Shown: positions 17,487-26,384, counted from the stretch's first letter. The stretch: DNA of 49,393 bases from Myxococcota bacterium (GCA_025453505.1 JALOQG010000001.1:1-49393); one strand, 5' to 3'. The notes: a model not told the origin generated them from the letters alone. Program-made: numbers and translations.

Positions 17487-20400
17487 ATGGCGCGACTCGT
17501 CGACGTGCGCGCCGACGAGCGCGAGCGCTTCGGCTGGTTCGCCGCGCTGGCGGCGCTGCTCGCGTTCGGACAGATGCTGGGCCAGGCCGGCACCGAGTCG
17601 CTCTTCCTCGCGCGGCTCGGTGCGGAACGCCTGCCCGAGGCGTTCGTATTCGCGTCGATCTCGACGGTGGCGGCGTCGCTCCTCTACGCGATGCGCGTCG
17701 GGCACGCGCGCAACGACCGCGTCGCCGTCGAGCTGCTGGGGCTCGCCGTCGTCGCGATCGGCGCCGGCGCCTTCGCGCTGCGGCAGGGCTCGGAGATCGC
17801 GCTCGTCGCGCTCTTCTGTCTCTTCTTCGCGACGCAGGCGGTGCTGATCGGTCACTTCTGGACGCTGCTCGGCGACTTCTTCGACACGCTGGCGGCCAAG
17901 CGCGTGGTGCCCCTCTGTACCGTGGGACTCTCGTTCGGCGGCGCCCTCGGCGGCGGAGCGGCGCTCGGCGTCGTGTCGACGTTGCCGGCGGAGATGTTGC
18001 TGGTCGGCTGGGCGCTGGGTCTCGTGGCCGCGGCGGTGCTGGTCGCGACCTCGCACGGCCGGCTCGCGCGGTGGCGCGCCGTCTCGCAGGGCGAGGAGGA
18101 CGAGACGTCGGTCGAGGGGCTGCGCGCCGCCGTGCGCTACCTGCGCGGCTCGCGGCTCGGCCGCCGGCTCTTCGTATCGGCGCTGACGATGGTGCTCGCG
18201 CTCTTCGTCGCGCAGTACCTCTACTCCGCGCGGATCGCGGCGGCGTTTCCGGACGAAGCGGAGCTGGCGCGCTTTCTCGCGATCTACCTGATGGTGAGCA
18301 ACGCCGTCGAGATCGGGGTCGAACTCTTTGTGACGCCTTTCGCCATCCGGCGCCTCGGCGTTCCCGCGGCGAACCTGATCCAGCCGCTCGCGACGCTCGC
18401 GACCTTCGTCGGACTCGGCTTCGCGCCGGGGCTGCCGGTGGCGGTGCTGGCGCGCGCCAACCGCGAGCTGCTGGACAACGCGCTCGCCGCGCCCGTGCGC
18501 ACGCTCGCGGCGAACGCGCTGCCCGATCGCTTCCGCGCCCGCGTGCGCGCCTTCCTCGAAGGCATCGTGGTGTATGCGGGCATGTCGCTCGCCGGCGTCG
18601 TCCTGCTGCTCGCGCGCGATCTCCCCGCCGAATCGCTGGTGCTCGCCGGTGCGGCGCTCGCCGGGCTGCATTTCCTCGCGAATCTCGGCGTGCGACGGCA
18701 GTACGTCGCGGCGATCGTCGGCGAGCTGCGGGCCGGTCGCTTCGACTGGCACGCGCTCGGCGACGAGATCGGCGCGCACGAGGTCGAGTCGCTGGCCGCG
18801 CTCTGGGAGCGCCTGGTCCGCGAGACGCCCGGCGATCCGGGACCCGCGCTGCTCGATCTGCCTCCGCTGCTCGTGCGCCACGGTCTCACGGCGCCGGTCC
18901 GCACGGCACTCGGACATCCGAGCCCGGCGCTGCGCGCGGCGTGTCTCGCGGCGCTCGCGGCTGCGCCCGAGGCGCAGGCGGATCCGGCGTTCTGGTTGCG
19001 CGTACTCGGCGACTCCGACGCAGACGTGCGTCGCGCGGCGCTGCGCCTGCTGCCCGACGCGCTGCTGGCCGGACCCGAGGTCCACGGCGCGCTGCGCGCG
19101 CTGCGCGACGACGCGGACCCGCGCGTGCGCGCCGCCGCCGCGCGCCGCCTCGGCGCCGAGGGCGAGCCGCTCTTCGCCGCGTTGCTGGCGTCGCCGGACA
19201 CCGGGAACGTCGCAGCGGCGCTCGAGTCGCTGCCGCCGGCGCTCGCCGGTGCGGCGGTCGCGCGGCTCGCGGATCCGGATGCGCGCCTGCGCGCGGCGGC
19301 GCTCGACGCGCTCGCGCGCGGTGGCGCGGAAGCGTCGCTCCAACCGCTCGCGACCTCGCGCCTCGCCGATCCGGACGCGCGCGTGCGGCGCGCGGCGGTT
19401 CGCGCCGTGGCCGGTACGGGTGCAGACGCGGCGGCGATCGCGCCGGCGCTTCGCGACCCCGCCCGCGAGGTGCGCAGCGAAGCGGTGCGCGCACTGGTGG
19501 AGCAGGGGGATCGCGGCGCCGTCGCGGCGCGTCCCTTGCTCGACGCGGGCGAGGAGTTCGCGGTGGGCGCGGCGTTGCGCGTGCTCGGCGCGGTGGGCTC
19601 GCCGTGGGCGGTCGCTTCGTTGCGCGAGCACTACGCGGCGCGCGTGCGCGAGGCCGTGCAGGCGTTCCTGTGCGCTCGCGTGTTCGCGACGACCGACGGC
19701 GTGCCCGTCTTCGTCGCGGCGGCCGGCAGCGACGCCCTCGCGCGCGCGCTGCGTCTCGCATGGCGTTCGCTGGCGCGGATCGAGGACGAGCGCGTCGTGC
19801 GCAGTGCCGAGCGTTCGCTGCGCGGCGCCACCGGCCGCATGCGCGCGGACGCGCTCGAAGTGCTCTCGCAGCTCGGAGACCGCGAGGCCTCGCAGCGCCT
19901 CGTGCTGCTGCTCGAGCCGATGCCCGTCGAAGAGAAGATCGAGGCGCTGCGTTCGTGGGGGCGTGTGCCGCGCGATGCGGCCGAAGCCATGACGCATGCC
20001 GCGGCGCTGTCGTCACCATGGATCCGGCTCGCGGTGCGCCGCCGGACGGATGCCGAGGAGATCCAGATGGAACGCCTGCTCTCGCTGCGCCAGGTCTCGT
20101 TGTTCGCGCACATGAGCCTCGAACGCCTGCACGCGGTCGAGCGCATCCTGCGCGACGCCGAGTACGTGCAGGGCGAGGTGATCCTGCGCGAACACGAGCC
20201 CGGCGACGACCTGTACCTGCTGGTCGAAGGCCACGTCGACGTGCTGCGCGGCGCGGGCACGCCGGGCGAGATGCTGCTCAACCGGCTCGGGCCGGGCGCC
20301 TACTTCGGCGAGATGGCCGTCCTCGACGGCACGCCGCGCAGCGCGACGATCGTCGCGGCGGGACCGGTGCGCGTGCTGGTGCTCGAAGGGGAGCGCCTGC

Positions 20401-20504
20401 GCGAACTCGTGCACGAGATGCCCGAGCTGGCGTTCGATCTGCTGCGCGTGCTGGCGGAGCGGGTGCGGAGGGCGGAGGAGCGGCTGGCGGCCGGGGAGTC
20501 GTGA
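17487..20504 (+). CDS. NTT-like membrane protein with HEAT repeats and cyclic-nucleotide-binding domain
   Basis: 1005 aa. Residues 1-415 hold about 10-12 hydrophobic helices with an ATP/ADP-translocase (NTT/Tlc)-like N-terminus (GTESLFLARLGAERLPEAFVF) and may also be called MFS-like. Residues 420-830 are helical HEAT-type repeats (repeating LADPDARVRRAAVRAV patterns). Residues 857-990 form a CNB domain with a complete phosphate-binding cassette: G941-E942 and R951-S952-A953 (FGEMAVLDGTPRSAT). NTT-HEAT-CNB architectures are known in free-living bacteria; transport activity is usually unproven. The ATG is 1 nt after the RND stop, so the two CNB proteins are one operon. Its stop TGA abuts the stop of the opposing zinc-ribbon gene. 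Confidence 0.85.
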   Translation: MARLVDVRADERERFGWFAALAALLAFGQMLGQAGTESLFLARLGAERLPEAFVFASISTVAASLLYAMRVGHARNDRVAVELLGLAVVAIGAGAFALRQGSEIALVALFCLFFATQAVLIGHFWTLLGDFFDTLAAKRVVPLCTVGLSFGGALGGGAALGVVSTLPAEMLLVGWALGLVAAAVLVATSHGRLARWRAVSQGEEDETSVEGLRAAVRYLRGSRLGRRLFVSALTMVLALFVAQYLYSARIAAAFPDEAELARFLAIYLMVSNAVEIGVELFVTPFAIRRLGVPAANLIQPLATLATFVGLGFAPGLPVAVLARANRELLDNALAAPVRTLAANALPDRFRARVRAFLEGIVVYAGMSLAGVVLLLARDLPAESLVLAGAALAGLHFLANLGVRRQYVAAIVGELRAGRFDWHALGDEIGAHEVESLAALWERLVRETPGDPGPALLDLPPLLVRHGLTAPVRTALGHPSPALRAACLAALAAAPEAQADPAFWLRVLGDSDADVRRAALRLLPDALLAGPEVHGALRALRDDADPRVRAAAARRLGAEGEPLFAALLASPDTGNVAAALESLPPALAGAAVARLADPDARLRAAALDALARGGAEASLQPLATSRLADPDARVRRAAVRAVAGTGADAAAIAPALRDPAREVRSEAVRALVEQGDRGAVAARPLLDAGEEFAVGAALRVLGAVGSPWAVASLREHYAARVREAVQAFLCARVFATTDGVPVFVAAAGSDALARALRLAWRSLARIEDERVVRSAERSLRGATGRMRADALEVLSQLGDREASQRLVLLLEPMPVEEKIEALRSWGRVPRDAAEAMTHAAALSSPWIRLAVRRRTDAEEIQMERLLSLRQVSLFAHMSLERLHAVERILRDAEYVQGEVILREHEPGDDLYLLVEGHVDVLRGAGTPGEMLLNRLGPGAYFGEMAVLDGTPRSATIVAAGPVRVLVLEGERLRELVHEMPELAFDLLRVLAERVRRAEERLAAGES

Positions 20505-20657
20505 TCAGCGAGCGAGTGGCCGCTCGGCGAATCGCACCGGCCGCCGCGCCACCGGCGTGCAGCGCGGGCAGAGCGGATTCGAGACGTCGGTGATCGCGGG
20601 CGTGTGGAGCTGGTGGCAGCCCGAGCAGCTCACGAGGACCAGCGGGGCGTTTTGCAT
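20505..20657 (-). CDS. Small zinc-ribbon protein (50 aa)
   Basis: ATG at 20657, stop at 20505-20507. The product is 50 aa with two CxxC pairs: C11/C14 (SCSGCHQLH) and C30/C33 (LCPRC), 15 residues apart, a typical zinc-ribbon spacing. The tail is Arg/Pro-rich. A GGGAG lies about 11 nt upstream of the ATG on the minus strand. The cysteine pattern and codon usage support a real gene, but nothing identifies its partner. It converges on the HEAT/CNB gene with zero spacing (TGA|TCA). Confidence 0.6.
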   Translation of the reverse strand: MQNAPLVLVSCSGCHQLHTPAITDVSNPLCPRCTPVARRPVRFAERPLAR

Positions 20658-20873
20658 GGGGGGCTCCCGGGAGGATGCTCCCGCATCGACCGCCCATCGG
20701 GCTCGCTTGAGACCTCGACACCGACCTGTGATCCGATCTGCGAGGGCGTCGCACGATGCCTGCGCATCCGCTGCCGCCGCGACGCGATTCGCAGCGATCG
20801 CGGGCGTCGCACGCGGCGCGCGTCGCGTGCGCTAGGGTGCCGCCCCGGCGGCGACGTCCGCCCGGAGGATCCC

Positions 20874-21233
20874 ATGCCTCGTTTCCTTCCCGTCCCCTGG
20901 TTCCGTTGGAAGCGGTTCCGGATCGACGGCGTGGTGCGCGAACGGAGCAGCGCGCGTCCTCTGGCGGGCTTCCAGGTGCGCGCATTCGACAAGGACGCCG
21001 TACGCGACGACTTCCTCGGCGACGCGACCACCGACGCGGACGGCCGCTTCGCGATCCACTTCACGGACGCGCAGTTCAAGGACGTCGTCGAGTCGCGTCC
21101 GGACATCTATCTGTGCATCTTCGCCCCGGGCGTCGACGAGCCGGTCCACGACACCTCGTACGCGATTCGCGAGAACGCATCGCACGAGGAGTACTTCGAG
21201 ATCGAGGTCGACGCGGAAGCGAACCAGCCGTAG
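20874..21233 (+). CDS. Transthyretin-like / carboxypeptidase-regulatory-like small protein
   Basis: 119 aa, one beta-sandwich domain. The pattern FRIDGVVRERSSARPLAGFQ, then DFLGDATTDADGRFAIHF, is the classic transthyretin-like / CarboxypepD_reg-like module (G.V.D..t.kPL.g..V.a.D, then T.dG.F.i.f). There is no signal peptide; the N-terminus is short and basic. Start ATG 20874 with GGAGG at 20863-20867; a TAGGGT -10-like word lies at 20833-20838. Function unknown; such modules often mediate protein or carbohydrate contacts. The 216 nt upstream, shared with the divergent zinc-ribbon gene, shows no further ORF. Confidence 0.65.
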   Translation: MPRFLPVPWFRWKRFRIDGVVRERSSARPLAGFQVRAFDKDAVRDDFLGDATTDADGRFAIHFTDAQFKDVVESRPDIYLCIFAPGVDEPVHDTSYAIRENASHEEYFEIEVDAEANQP

Positions 21234-21280
21234 CTCGTCGCATCGTCGATCGTTCGCAGGTGAAGAGCGGAAGCGGGAAG

Positions 21281-21372
21281 TGGCGGAGAGGGAGGGATTC
21301 GAACCCCCGGTACCCTTGCGGGTACTCCTGATTTCGAGTCAGGCCCGTTCAACCAGGCTCCGGCACCTCTCC
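21281..21372 (-). tRNA. tRNA-Ser(CGA)
   Basis: The minus strand folds as a class II tRNA: acceptor GGAGAGG (from 21372) pairs with CCTCTCC (21291-21285), discriminator G, and CCA encoded at 21283-21281. The anticodon arm CCTGA-CTCGAAA-TCAGG has anticodon CGA (reads UCG, Ser). A long variable arm (GAGTACCCGCAAGGGTACC) is followed by the T arm with GGTTCGAATCC. The long variable arm and discriminator G both fit serine. Confidence 0.97.
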
Positions 21373-21499
21373 GCGCGGAGGGCGCTGACCTTACCCGGCG
21401 GATTCGCCGTGCGCGAGCCGCGCCACCGCGCGCGCCCTGCGGCTCCGACGGCCGCGTGCTAAACCCGTCGCGTCTGCGGCAGCGAGGGATTGCCATTCC

Positions 21500-21760
21500 G
21501 TGTCACGCGAAGATCTGATCCAGGCGACGGGCGCAGTCGAGAAGATTCTCGGCGGCGGCCGCTATCAGGTCGGGCTCGATTCGGGCCAGACCGTCACGGC
21601 GCAGCTCTCCGGCCGCATGCGCCGCTTCCGGATCCGCGTGATTCCGGGCGATCGCGTCCAGGTCGGGCTCTCGCCCTACGATCCCACCCACGGGTTCATC
21701 ACCTTCCGCCTGCGCGAAGGGCAGATGGGTCCCGGCCCGGCGGACGCCGGCCCGGCCTGA
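21500..21760 (+). CDS. infA: Translation initiation factor IF-1
   Basis: An 86-aa S1/OB-fold protein with the IF-1 signatures: SREDLIQATGAVEKILGGGR at the N-terminus, VTAQLSGRMRRFRIRVIPGD in the middle and VQVGLSPYDPTHGFITFR near the end. It binds the 30S A site with IF-2/IF-3. It carries a short Gly/Pro/Ala extension beyond the usual ~72 residues (about 80-86). Start GTG at 21500 gives the conserved start of the domain, with a purine-rich GCGAGGGA upstream. It lies next to tRNA-Ser (opposite strand) and overlaps the following acyltransferase by 4 nt. Confidence 0.95.
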   Translation: MSREDLIQATGAVEKILGGGRYQVGLDSGQTVTAQLSGRMRRFRIRVIPGDRVQVGLSPYDPTHGFITFRLREGQMGPGPADAGPA

Positions 21761-22419
21761 GCCTCGCGCTGCCGCGTCGCCGCGACGTCTGGCTGCTGCG
21801 CGCGATCCAGGCCTGGGACCGCCGCCGCCTGCGCGACTTCGCCGCGCGGCATCCCGGCTTCCACCTGCACCCGACCGCGAGCACCAATTTCGCGGCCGCC
21901 CGCATCCAGATGGGAGCGGGCGCCGTGCTCGAGATCGGCGCGCGCGTCGCGACCGAGCGCATGCCGGGCGGATTGACGCTGCTGCTCGGCGCGGGCGCGC
22001 GGGTCGAGATCGGCGACGACACGTGGCTGCGCACGGAGCTCCAGCCCATCCACATCTCGGTGTTCGACGGCGCGCGGCTCGTGCTCGGGCGCGACTCGTG
22101 GTTGAACGGCTGCCATCTCTCGGCGAAGCACGCGATCGTCGGCGGGCGCCGCACCTGGATCGGACCGGGTTGCCGCGTCATCGACTCCGATCAGCACGAT
22201 CTCGACGCGACGCACCGCGAGCAGGGCGGGCCGATCGCGATCGGCGACCACGTCTGGATCACTTCGGACGTGACGGTGCTGCGCGGGGTGCGGATCGGCT
22301 CGCACGCGGTGATCGGGGCGAAGTCGCTCGTGAACCGCGACGTGCCCGATCACACGCTCGCCTTCGGGCAGCCCGCGACGGTGCGCGGTACGGTCGGCGA
22401 CCGCTCGCAGACCCCCTAG
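21757..22419 (+). CDS. Left-handed beta-helix (hexapeptide) O-acyltransferase
   Basis: About 220 aa of the WbbJ/LbetaH acyltransferase type. Hexapeptide turns run from about residue 50 to 205 (GAGAVLEIGA, GARVEIGDDTWLR, GDHVWITSDVTVLRGVRIGS, HAVIGAKSLVNRDVPDH). The catalytic His is probably in DSDQHDLD. Such enzymes acetylate or acylate sugars of surface polysaccharides using acyl-CoA. No ATG/GTG/TTG is available between the infA stop and the first conserved residues. The best start is CTG at 21757, overlapping the infA TGA (CTGA); the next ATG (21910) would cut into the fold. N-terminal region 1-45 (helical) is of unknown role. Confidence 0.8.
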   Translation: MSLALPRRRDVWLLRAIQAWDRRRLRDFAARHPGFHLHPTASTNFAAARIQMGAGAVLEIGARVATERMPGGLTLLLGAGARVEIGDDTWLRTELQPIHISVFDGARLVLGRDSWLNGCHLSAKHAIVGGRRTWIGPGCRVIDSDQHDLDATHREQGGPIAIGDHVWITSDVTVLRGVRIGSHAVIGAKSLVNRDVPDHTLAFGQPATVRGTVGDRSQTP

Positions 22420-22427
22420 GAGGCTCG

Positions 22428-23357
22428 ATGGCCCGGCGGATCGCGCTTTTCGGACAAGCGGCATTCGCAAAGGACGTGCTCGTACGGTTGCTCGACGCCG
22501 GCCACGAGATCGTCGCCGTGTACACGCTGCCCGCGGGCGGGGGCAAGCCCGATCCGCTCGCCGCGGAGGCCGAGGCGCGCGGCCTGCGACTGCTCCGCTA
22601 CAAGGCGTTCCGTCGCCAGGGCGAGGCGATCCCGGAACGTGTCGCGGAATACCGCGCGCTCGGCGCCGAACTCAACGTGATGCCCTACACCACGGTGATC
22701 CTGCCGCCCGAGATCGTGGACGCGCCGCCGCTCGGATCGTTGTGCTTCCATCCGTCGTTGCTCCCCGCGTTCCGCGGCGGAGCGGCGATTCCGTGGCAGA
22801 TCATCCTCGGCGCGCGCGAGACCGGCGTCACGGTCTTCGTGCCCGACGCCGGCGTCGACACCGGTCCGATCGTGGTGCAGAAGGGCGGCGTCCCGATCGC
22901 CGACACCGACACCGCGGCGAGCCTCTACTTCGACAAGCTCTATCCGCTCGGCGTCGAAGCGGTGCTCGAGGCGGTGGACGCGATCGATCGCGGCACCGCG
23001 AAGCCGCGCGCGCAGGGCGAGGCCGGCGCGAGCTTCCAGGGACTCGTGACGGACGCCGTCGCGCGGATCGACTGGACGCGGCCGGCGATCGAGATCGACC
23101 GCCTGGTGCGCGGCTGCGATCCGAACCCGGGCGCGCGCGCCGAGCGCGCATCGGGTGCGAGCGTGCGGCTCTTCGACGCGCGACTCGAGCCCGGAGAATC
23201 CGGAGCGCCCGCCGGGACCGTGCTCGGCAGCGACGGCGGACGCGTCGCGATCGCGGCCCGCGGCGGTCGCGTGACGGTCGGGAAGCTGCGCATCGACGAT
23301 GGTGCGAAGCTGCCCGCGGGCTCCGCGGGGCTCGAAGCGGGCGAGCGTCTCCGCTAA
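22428..23357 (+). CDS. Formyltransferase-fold protein, 10-formyl-THF dehydrogenase N-terminal (hydrolase) type
   Basis: 309 aa: a formyltransferase N-terminal domain (1-200) and a C-terminal OB-like domain (205-305). The catalytic motif reads [15 protein letters not shown]: His108 and Asp144 ([10 protein letters not shown]) are present, but the Asn of methionyl-tRNA formyltransferase (N106) is Cys106. The surrounding sequence (HPSLLP..RG, DTGPI, later [12 protein letters not shown]) is closer to the 10-formyltetrahydrofolate hydrolase domain of FDH (ALDH1L) than to Fmt. It may therefore release formate from formyl-THF or formylate an amino sugar rather than tRNA. Start ATG 22428 with TAGGAGG just upstream (22417-22423). 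Confidence 0.78.
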   Translation: MARRIALFGQAAFAKDVLVRLLDAGHEIVAVYTLPAGGGKPDPLAAEAEARGLRLLRYKAFRRQGEAIPERVAEYRALGAELNVMPYTTVILPPEIVDAPPLGSLCFHPSLLPAFRGGAAIPWQIILGARETGVTVFVPDAGVDTGPIVVQKGGVPIADTDTAASLYFDKLYPLGVEAVLEAVDAIDRGTAKPRAQGEAGASFQGLVTDAVARIDWTRPAIEIDRLVRGCDPNPGARAERASGASVRLFDARLEPGESGAPAGTVLGSDGGRVAIAARGGRVTVGKLRIDDGAKLPAGSAGLEAGERLR

Positions 23358-23460
23358 GTTGCGCGCCCCAAAACCCCGTTCTTCCGGGGCCACTCGCGAC
23401 GATCAACAGCCAGCCGTTCGGGCCCGCCCTCCGGGTTGCCCGAGTCCCAGGGCCGCAGCC

Positions 23461-25557
23461 ATGACCACCGACCTCAACCGCATCCGAAACATCGGCATCA
23501 GCGCCCACATCGATTCGGGCAAGACGACCCTGTCGGAGCGCATCCTCTTCTACACCAAGCGGATCCACAAGATCAGCGAGGTGAAGGGCAAGGACGGCGC
23601 GGGCGCGACCATGGACTTCATGGAGCTCGAGAAGGAACGCGGCATCACGATCCAGTCCGCCGCGACCTACACGACCTGGGACGATCACCACATCAACCTG
23701 ATCGACACGCCGGGCCACGTGGACTTCACGATCGAGGTCGAGCGGTCGCTGCGCGTGCTCGACGGCGCGATCCTGGTGCTCTGCGGCGTGGCGGGCGTGC
23801 AGTCGCAGTCGCTCACGGTCGACCGCCAGATGCGGCGCTACAAGGTCCCGCGTCTCGCCTTCATCAACAAGCTCGATCGCTCGGGCGCCAATCCGCATCG
23901 CGTCACCGAGCAGCTGCGCGAGAAGCTCGCCCACAACGCCGTGATGATGCAGATCCCGATCGGCGTCGAGGCCAAGCACGAAGGCGTCATCGACCTGATC
24001 ACGATGGAGGCCGTGAACTTCCACGGCGACCAGGGCGAAACCGTCGTGCGCGGTCCGATCCCGGCCGACATGCAGGACGAGGCCGCGGCGGCGCGCGAGA
24101 CGATGCTCGACGCGGTCTCGATGTTCTCGGACGAGCTGACCGAGGCCATCCTCGGCGAGGCCGTGACGCCCGAGCTGATCCACGAGGCGGTGCGGCGCGG
24201 CACCATCTCGCGCGAGCTGACTCCCGTCTTCATGGGCTCGGCCTACAAGAACAAGGGCGTCCAGCTGCTGCTCGAGGCCGTGGTCCGCTATCTGCCGAGC
24301 CCGCTCGAGGTCGAGAACACGGCGGTCGATCTCTCCGCGGACGAGGCGCCGATCGTGCTGCCTTCGGATCCGAACAAGCCGCTCGTCGCGCTCGCCTTCA
24401 AGCTCGAGGAGGGCCGCTACGGCCAGCTCACCTACACGCGCATCTACCAGGGCACGCTCGCCAAGGGCTCGAACATCGAGAACATGCGCAGCGGCAAGCG
24501 CCACAAGGTCGGCCGCCTGGTCCGCATGCACGCGGACTCGATGGAGGACATCGAGACCGCCGGCGCCGGCGACATCGTCGCGCTCTTCGGCATCGAGTGC
24601 GCTTCCGGCGATACCTTCACCGACGGCACCATCGAGGTCGCGATGTCGTCGATGCACGTGCCGGCGCCGGTGGTGTCGATCGCGATCAAGCCGAAGGACA
24701 ACAAGGCGCAGGACAACCTCGCCAAGGCCCTCGGCCGCTTCGTGCGCGAGGACCCGACCTTCCGCACCCACGTCGATCCCGAGAGCAACGAGACCGTGAT
24801 CTCGGGCATGGGCGAGCTCCATCTCGACGTCTACATCGAGCGCATGAAGCGCGAGTACAAGGTCGAAGTGCAGACGGGGGCCCCGCAGGTCGCGTACCGC
24901 GAGACGCTCTCGCAGCGCGCCGACTTCTCCTACACGCACAAGAAGCAGACCGGCGGCTCGGGCCAGTACGCGAAGGTGGCCGGCTACATCGAGCCGCTGC
25001 CGGAAGGCGACGACCGCGTCTGGGAGTTCGTCAACGACGTGCGCGGCGGCGCGATTCCCACCGAGTTCATGGGCGCGGTCCAGAAGGGCTTTGCGAGCGC
25101 GCTCGACAAAGGCCGCCTGATCGGCTTCCCGACCATCGGCGTTCGCGTGGTCGTCAACGACGGCCAGTCGCACGCCGTGGACTCGTCGGAAATGGCGTTC
25201 GTGTCGGCGGCGCGCGGCGCGTTCCGTTCCTGCTACGGCGCTGCCAAGCCCATCATCCTCGAGCCGGTCATGAAGCTGGTGGTCGAGGGGCCGGCCGAGT
25301 TCCAGGGCGCGGCGCTCAAGACGGTCATGCAGCGCCGCGGCACCGTGATCGGCACGACCGAAGAGGCCGGCTTCTGCCGCGTCGAGGCCGAAGTGCCGCT
25401 CGGCGAGATGTTCGGTTACGCGACCGACCTGCGTTCGCAGACGCAGGGCAAGGCCGAATTCAGCATGGAGTTCGCGCGCTACCTGCCGTGCCCGAACGAG
25501 GTCACGAAGGAGCTGCTCGAGAAGTACGCCGACCGGCGCAAGATCGAGGAAGAGTGA
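23461..25557 (+). CDS. fusA: Elongation factor G, mitochondrial/spirochaete-type (EF-G1-like)
   Basis: A 698-aa translational GTPase. G1 is AHIDSGKTT (Ser where canonical EF-G has Ala), then [37 protein letters not shown] (G3) and NKLDRSGA (G4). These variants are characteristic of mitochondrial EF-G1 and spd-type bacterial EF-G. Domains II-V follow with the usual signatures ([32 protein letters not shown]). It catalyses ribosomal translocation. ATG 23461 follows a 103-nt gap that contains a weak CCCCG/CGGGG hairpin. Its stop overlaps the ATG of the next gene (TGATG). Some bacteria carry two fusA paralogs; whether this is the only copy cannot be seen. Confidence 0.95.
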   Translation: MTTDLNRIRNIGISAHIDSGKTTLSERILFYTKRIHKISEVKGKDGAGATMDFMELEKERGITIQSAATYTTWDDHHINLIDTPGHVDFTIEVERSLRVLDGAILVLCGVAGVQSQSLTVDRQMRRYKVPRLAFINKLDRSGANPHRVTEQLREKLAHNAVMMQIPIGVEAKHEGVIDLITMEAVNFHGDQGETVVRGPIPADMQDEAAAARETMLDAVSMFSDELTEAILGEAVTPELIHEAVRRGTISRELTPVFMGSAYKNKGVQLLLEAVVRYLPSPLEVENTAVDLSADEAPIVLPSDPNKPLVALAFKLEEGRYGQLTYTRIYQGTLAKGSNIENMRSGKRHKVGRLVRMHADSMEDIETAGAGDIVALFGIECASGDTFTDGTIEVAMSSMHVPAPVVSIAIKPKDNKAQDNLAKALGRFVREDPTFRTHVDPESNETVISGMGELHLDVYIERMKREYKVEVQTGAPQVAYRETLSQRADFSYTHKKQTGGSGQYAKVAGYIEPLPEGDDRVWEFVNDVRGGAIPTEFMGAVQKGFASALDKGRLIGFPTIGVRVVVNDGQSHAVDSSEMAFVSAARGAFRSCYGAAKPIILEPVMKLVVEGPAEFQGAALKTVMQRRGTVIGTTEEAGFCRVEAEVPLGEMFGYATDLRSQTQGKAEFSMEFARYLPCPNEVTKELLEKYADRRKIEEE

Positions 25558-26246
25558 TGTATCAGCGCTACCTGACCGCCCGATCGCCGCTGCGTCTGCT
25601 CGAGAAGGGCCTCCACGGGGGCCTGGGTCGCGGCAACCTGGGTCTCGTGCTCGCGGCGCCCGGCGTGGGCAAGACCTCGTTCCTGGTCGGCGTCGCGCTC
25701 GACGACCTGCTGCGCGGCAAGCCGGTGCTGCACGTCGCGCTCGATCACAACGTCCAGCACGTGCGCGACCACTACGACACGGTCTTCGAGGAGCTCGCGC
25801 ACTCGACGCACCTCGAGAACGCCGCAGTCGTGCGGGCGGAGATCGACCGCCTGCGCTGCATCCGCGCCTATCCGCACGGCTCGTTCGACGCCAAGCGGCT
25901 GCGCGACGCGCTCGCGCTCGAGGCCGAGGTCGGCACGCGGCCCGAACTCGTCGTCGTCGACGGGCTCGACGTCGCGCAGCGCACGCCGGCGGAGCTGGAA
26001 GAGTGGGCGAAGGCGGCGCGCGAGAGCGACGTCGAGGTGTGGATGGCGGCGAGCGCCGCCAGCGAGCGCATCGCCGTGCTGCCGGCGGACCTGAAGCCGC
26101 TCGCGCCGAGTTTCGGCGTGATCCTGACGCTCGAGCCGCAGGCCGGCTCGGTCGCGCTGCGCGCGCTCAAGGACCACGACAACCCGGACGTCGCCGCGCT
26201 GCACGTCGCGCTCGACCCGAAGACGCTCCTCCTGGTCCGGTCTTAG
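25557..26246 (+). CDS. RecA-fold P-loop ATPase, translationally coupled to fusA
   Basis: A 229-aa single-domain ATPase. Walker A is AAPGVGKTS (about 33-41) and Walker B is ELVVVDGLD (about 130-138), with the RecA/KaiC/DnaB-like order of strands. An early segment SPLRLLEKGLHGGLGRGNLG resembles the region preceding the P-loop in RadA/DnaB-type proteins. No DNA-binding extension is visible. Its ATG shares one nt with the fusA stop (TGATG), so its translation is probably coupled to EF-G. I cannot name a function; a DNA-repair RecA paralog or a translation-linked ATPase are both possible. Confidence 0.7.
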   Translation: MYQRYLTARSPLRLLEKGLHGGLGRGNLGLVLAAPGVGKTSFLVGVALDDLLRGKPVLHVALDHNVQHVRDHYDTVFEELAHSTHLENAAVVRAEIDRLRCIRAYPHGSFDAKRLRDALALEAEVGTRPELVVVDGLDVAQRTPAELEEWAKAARESDVEVWMAASAASERIAVLPADLKPLAPSFGVILTLEPQAGSVALRALKDHDNPDVAALHVALDPKTLLLVRS

Positions 26247-26274
26247 GGACGGGGCGCCTGGGGCGCCCCTCCCC

Positions 26275-26305
26275 CTCGCCGCTCGCCTTTGGCTCGCTAC
26301 GCGGG
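26275..26305 (-). repeat. Interspersed repeat, inverted copy 3
   Basis: CTCGCCGCTCGCCTTTGGCT followed by CGCTACGCGGG is the reverse complement of the 33-mers at 5921-5995, with two mismatches in the central triplet (TTT against TGC). It lies 29 nt after the stop of the RecA-like ATPase gene. Confidence 0.8.
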
Positions 26306-26353
26306 AGGGGCGTTGATCCTCTGCGATGCCGGTGCGACCGCGGCCCCATGGGT

Positions 26354-26384
26354 CTCGCCGCTCGCATTCGGCTCGCTACGCGGG
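26354..26384 (-). repeat. Interspersed repeat, inverted copy 4
   Basis: CTCGCCGCTCGCATTCGGCT followed by CGCTACGCGGG, in the same orientation as copy 3 and 48 nt beyond it. It differs from copy 3 only in the central 3-4 nt, which keeps the flanking inverted words. The region 26247-26408 contains only these two copies and G/C-rich spacer and shows no gene. Confidence 0.8.

Noticed and set aside
23369..23392. Terminator between the formyltransferase and fusA
   Set aside because: The CCCCG/CGGGG stem is only 5 bp with a 6-nt loop and no T-tract; too weak to call.
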